From positions 1 through 6,359 of the forward strand of contig JAKCCY010000151.1 of NCBI GenBank assembly GCA_021838765.1: DNA of 6,359 nucleotides. The letters are read 5' to 3'. Of this stretch, positions 5,707 to 6,359 are shown one piece after another (positions within the stretch are counted from its first letter, which is position 1; each line of letters starts with the position of its first letter). The DNA is from Nitrospirota bacterium (GTDB taxonomy: Bacteria; Nitrospirota_A; Leptospirillia; Leptospirillales; Leptospirillaceae). Below the pieces are notes generated by a model that saw nothing but the letters and a program-made list of their open reading frames with translations, had not been told where the DNA came from and did not search any database. The position numbers were made by a program, and so were the translations under genes.

Positions 5707-6359
5707 TCAGATGGGGTTCGATTGGCTCTCTTTCCGGAGCCGGGCTTCGTTGACCAGAAAGATCTTGTTGTCCTTGATCCGTATCGTGTCTGTCTGGACG
5801 AATGTTCCAAGCGACCTTGAGACGGTTTCCCGGGTCAGTCCGGACAGGGATGCCAGTTCCTGTCTGGTAAGCCTGTCCTGGATGAAGGGGACGCCATCGT
5901 CCGTTTTTTGTCCTTCTTTTTCCATCAGGTTCAGGAGTGTCCGGGCAATTTTTGAGTAGGCATCGCCAAAGGCCATGTGCATCAGCCGGTTGTCCATCTC
6001 GCGGATGCGATTGCCCATTACGGACAGGATCTTGAGTGCAATAACCGGGTTCTTTTTCAGGAGGGCGAGAAAGTCTTCCCGTTCCATGGAGATCAGTGTA
6101 CTCGTTTCCAGGGCAGAGACAGAAGCGCTTCTGATATCGTTCGTGAAAATCGCCATTTCGCCAAAAAAATCATTGGGATACCCGATGGTCAGGATCATCT
6201 CCCGGCCTTCGAAGTCTTCCGTATAGATCTTGACAGATCCCGAGACAAGAAAAAACAGTTCGGTGCCCGAATCCGCCTCCTGAATGATGACTTGCCCCGA
6301 TCGATAGCTCCTTAGTCGACAGATGGATGACATCTCTTCAAGATCATCAGGCGGGAGTT
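5707..6359 (-). CDS. Crp/Fnr-family transcriptional regulator, partial (N-terminus beyond right edge)
   Basis: DNA-binding dimeric regulator with an N-terminal sensor beta-barrel, a dimer helix and a C-terminal winged helix. The frame is open to the right edge and shows 216 residues; LPPDDLEE before the ATG at 6333 matches the usual start of the sensor domain, so that ATG is internal and perhaps 10-25 residues are missing. The cyclic-nucleotide-type pocket is recognisable in FFGEMAIF (Gly66, Glu67) and RSA (Arg76, Ser77), residues that contact cAMP in CRP, so a nucleotide ligand is possible. No FNR-like cysteine cluster is visible, although its usual place is mostly outside the window. The recognition helix GLTRETVSR (173-181) combines the Arg/Glu/Arg contacts of CRP with the Ser-Arg of FNR, so the target sequence cannot be assigned. 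No clear CRP or FNR box was seen in the window. Downstream is the 44-residue membrane protein, probably in the same operon. Confidence 0.92.
   Translation of the reverse strand, partial: LPPDDLEEMSSICRLRSYRSGQVIIQEADSGTELFFLVSGSVKIYTEDFEGREMILTIGYPNDFFGEMAIFTNDIRSASVSALETSTLISMEREDFLALLKKNPVIALKILSVMGNRIREMDNRLMHMAFGDAYSKIARTLLNLMEKEGQKTDDGVPFIQDRLTRQELASLSGLTRETVSRSLGTFVQTDTIRIKDNKIFLVNEARLRKESQSNPI

Noticed and set aside
5508..5810. 100-codon minus-strand frame across the glgA end and the regulator end
   Set aside because: It runs in a different frame through both the 44-residue membrane protein and the Crp/Fnr gene, each far better supported, and is low-complexity and polar.

Overview
This window looks like ordinary chromosomal DNA of a Gram-negative-type bacterium. 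Coding is dense and moderately GC-rich, and the gene set is metabolic. No tRNA, rRNA, CRISPR array, insertion sequence or phage gene is visible. The combination of a plant/mycobacterial-type ferredoxin-dependent siroheme reductase, a soluble acyl-ACP desaturase, a GT5 glycogen synthase and a Crp/Fnr regulator fits a chemolithoautotroph such as Leptospirillum (Nitrospirota). That is inference from gene content, not a database match.

Layout, left to right. (1) 1-531, minus: the N-terminal 177 residues of a lipoprotein with beta-propeller-like repeats; it runs off the left edge. (2) 532-928: a divergent control region holding a strong sigma70-type promoter for the siroheme reductase (TTGACG-N17-TATATA with a TG extension) and a weaker back-to-back promoter candidate for the lipoprotein. 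(3) 929-2608, plus: a 559-residue siroheme/[4Fe-4S] reductase with the Tyr/Cys pair of the sulfite-reducing members. (4) 2592-2825, minus: a small two-helix membrane protein that appears to start at ATT. (5) 2853-2889: a hairpin terminator or attenuator. (6) 2944-3801, minus: a soluble diiron acyl-ACP desaturase with all six iron ligands. (7) 3802-4009: a divergent control region around a perfect TATAAT. (8) 4010-5590, plus: glycogen synthase GlgA. (9) 5551-5685, minus: a 44-residue single-helix membrane protein. (10) 5707-6359, minus: a Crp/Fnr-family regulator whose N-terminus lies beyond the right edge.

How the genes relate. The siroheme reductase (sulfur or nitrogen assimilation) and the desaturase (unsaturated fatty acids) both belong to families that draw electrons from ferredoxin; GlgA stores fixed carbon. 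They look like neighbouring housekeeping functions rather than one pathway. The regulator and the 44-residue protein are 21 bp apart and probably cotranscribed.

I found no convincing new defence or mobile system. The least expected feature is the pair of small minus-strand membrane proteins. Each overlaps the 3' end of a large plus-strand gene, and each carries NPTL at residues 6-9 and a GIYY motif in its last membrane helix.
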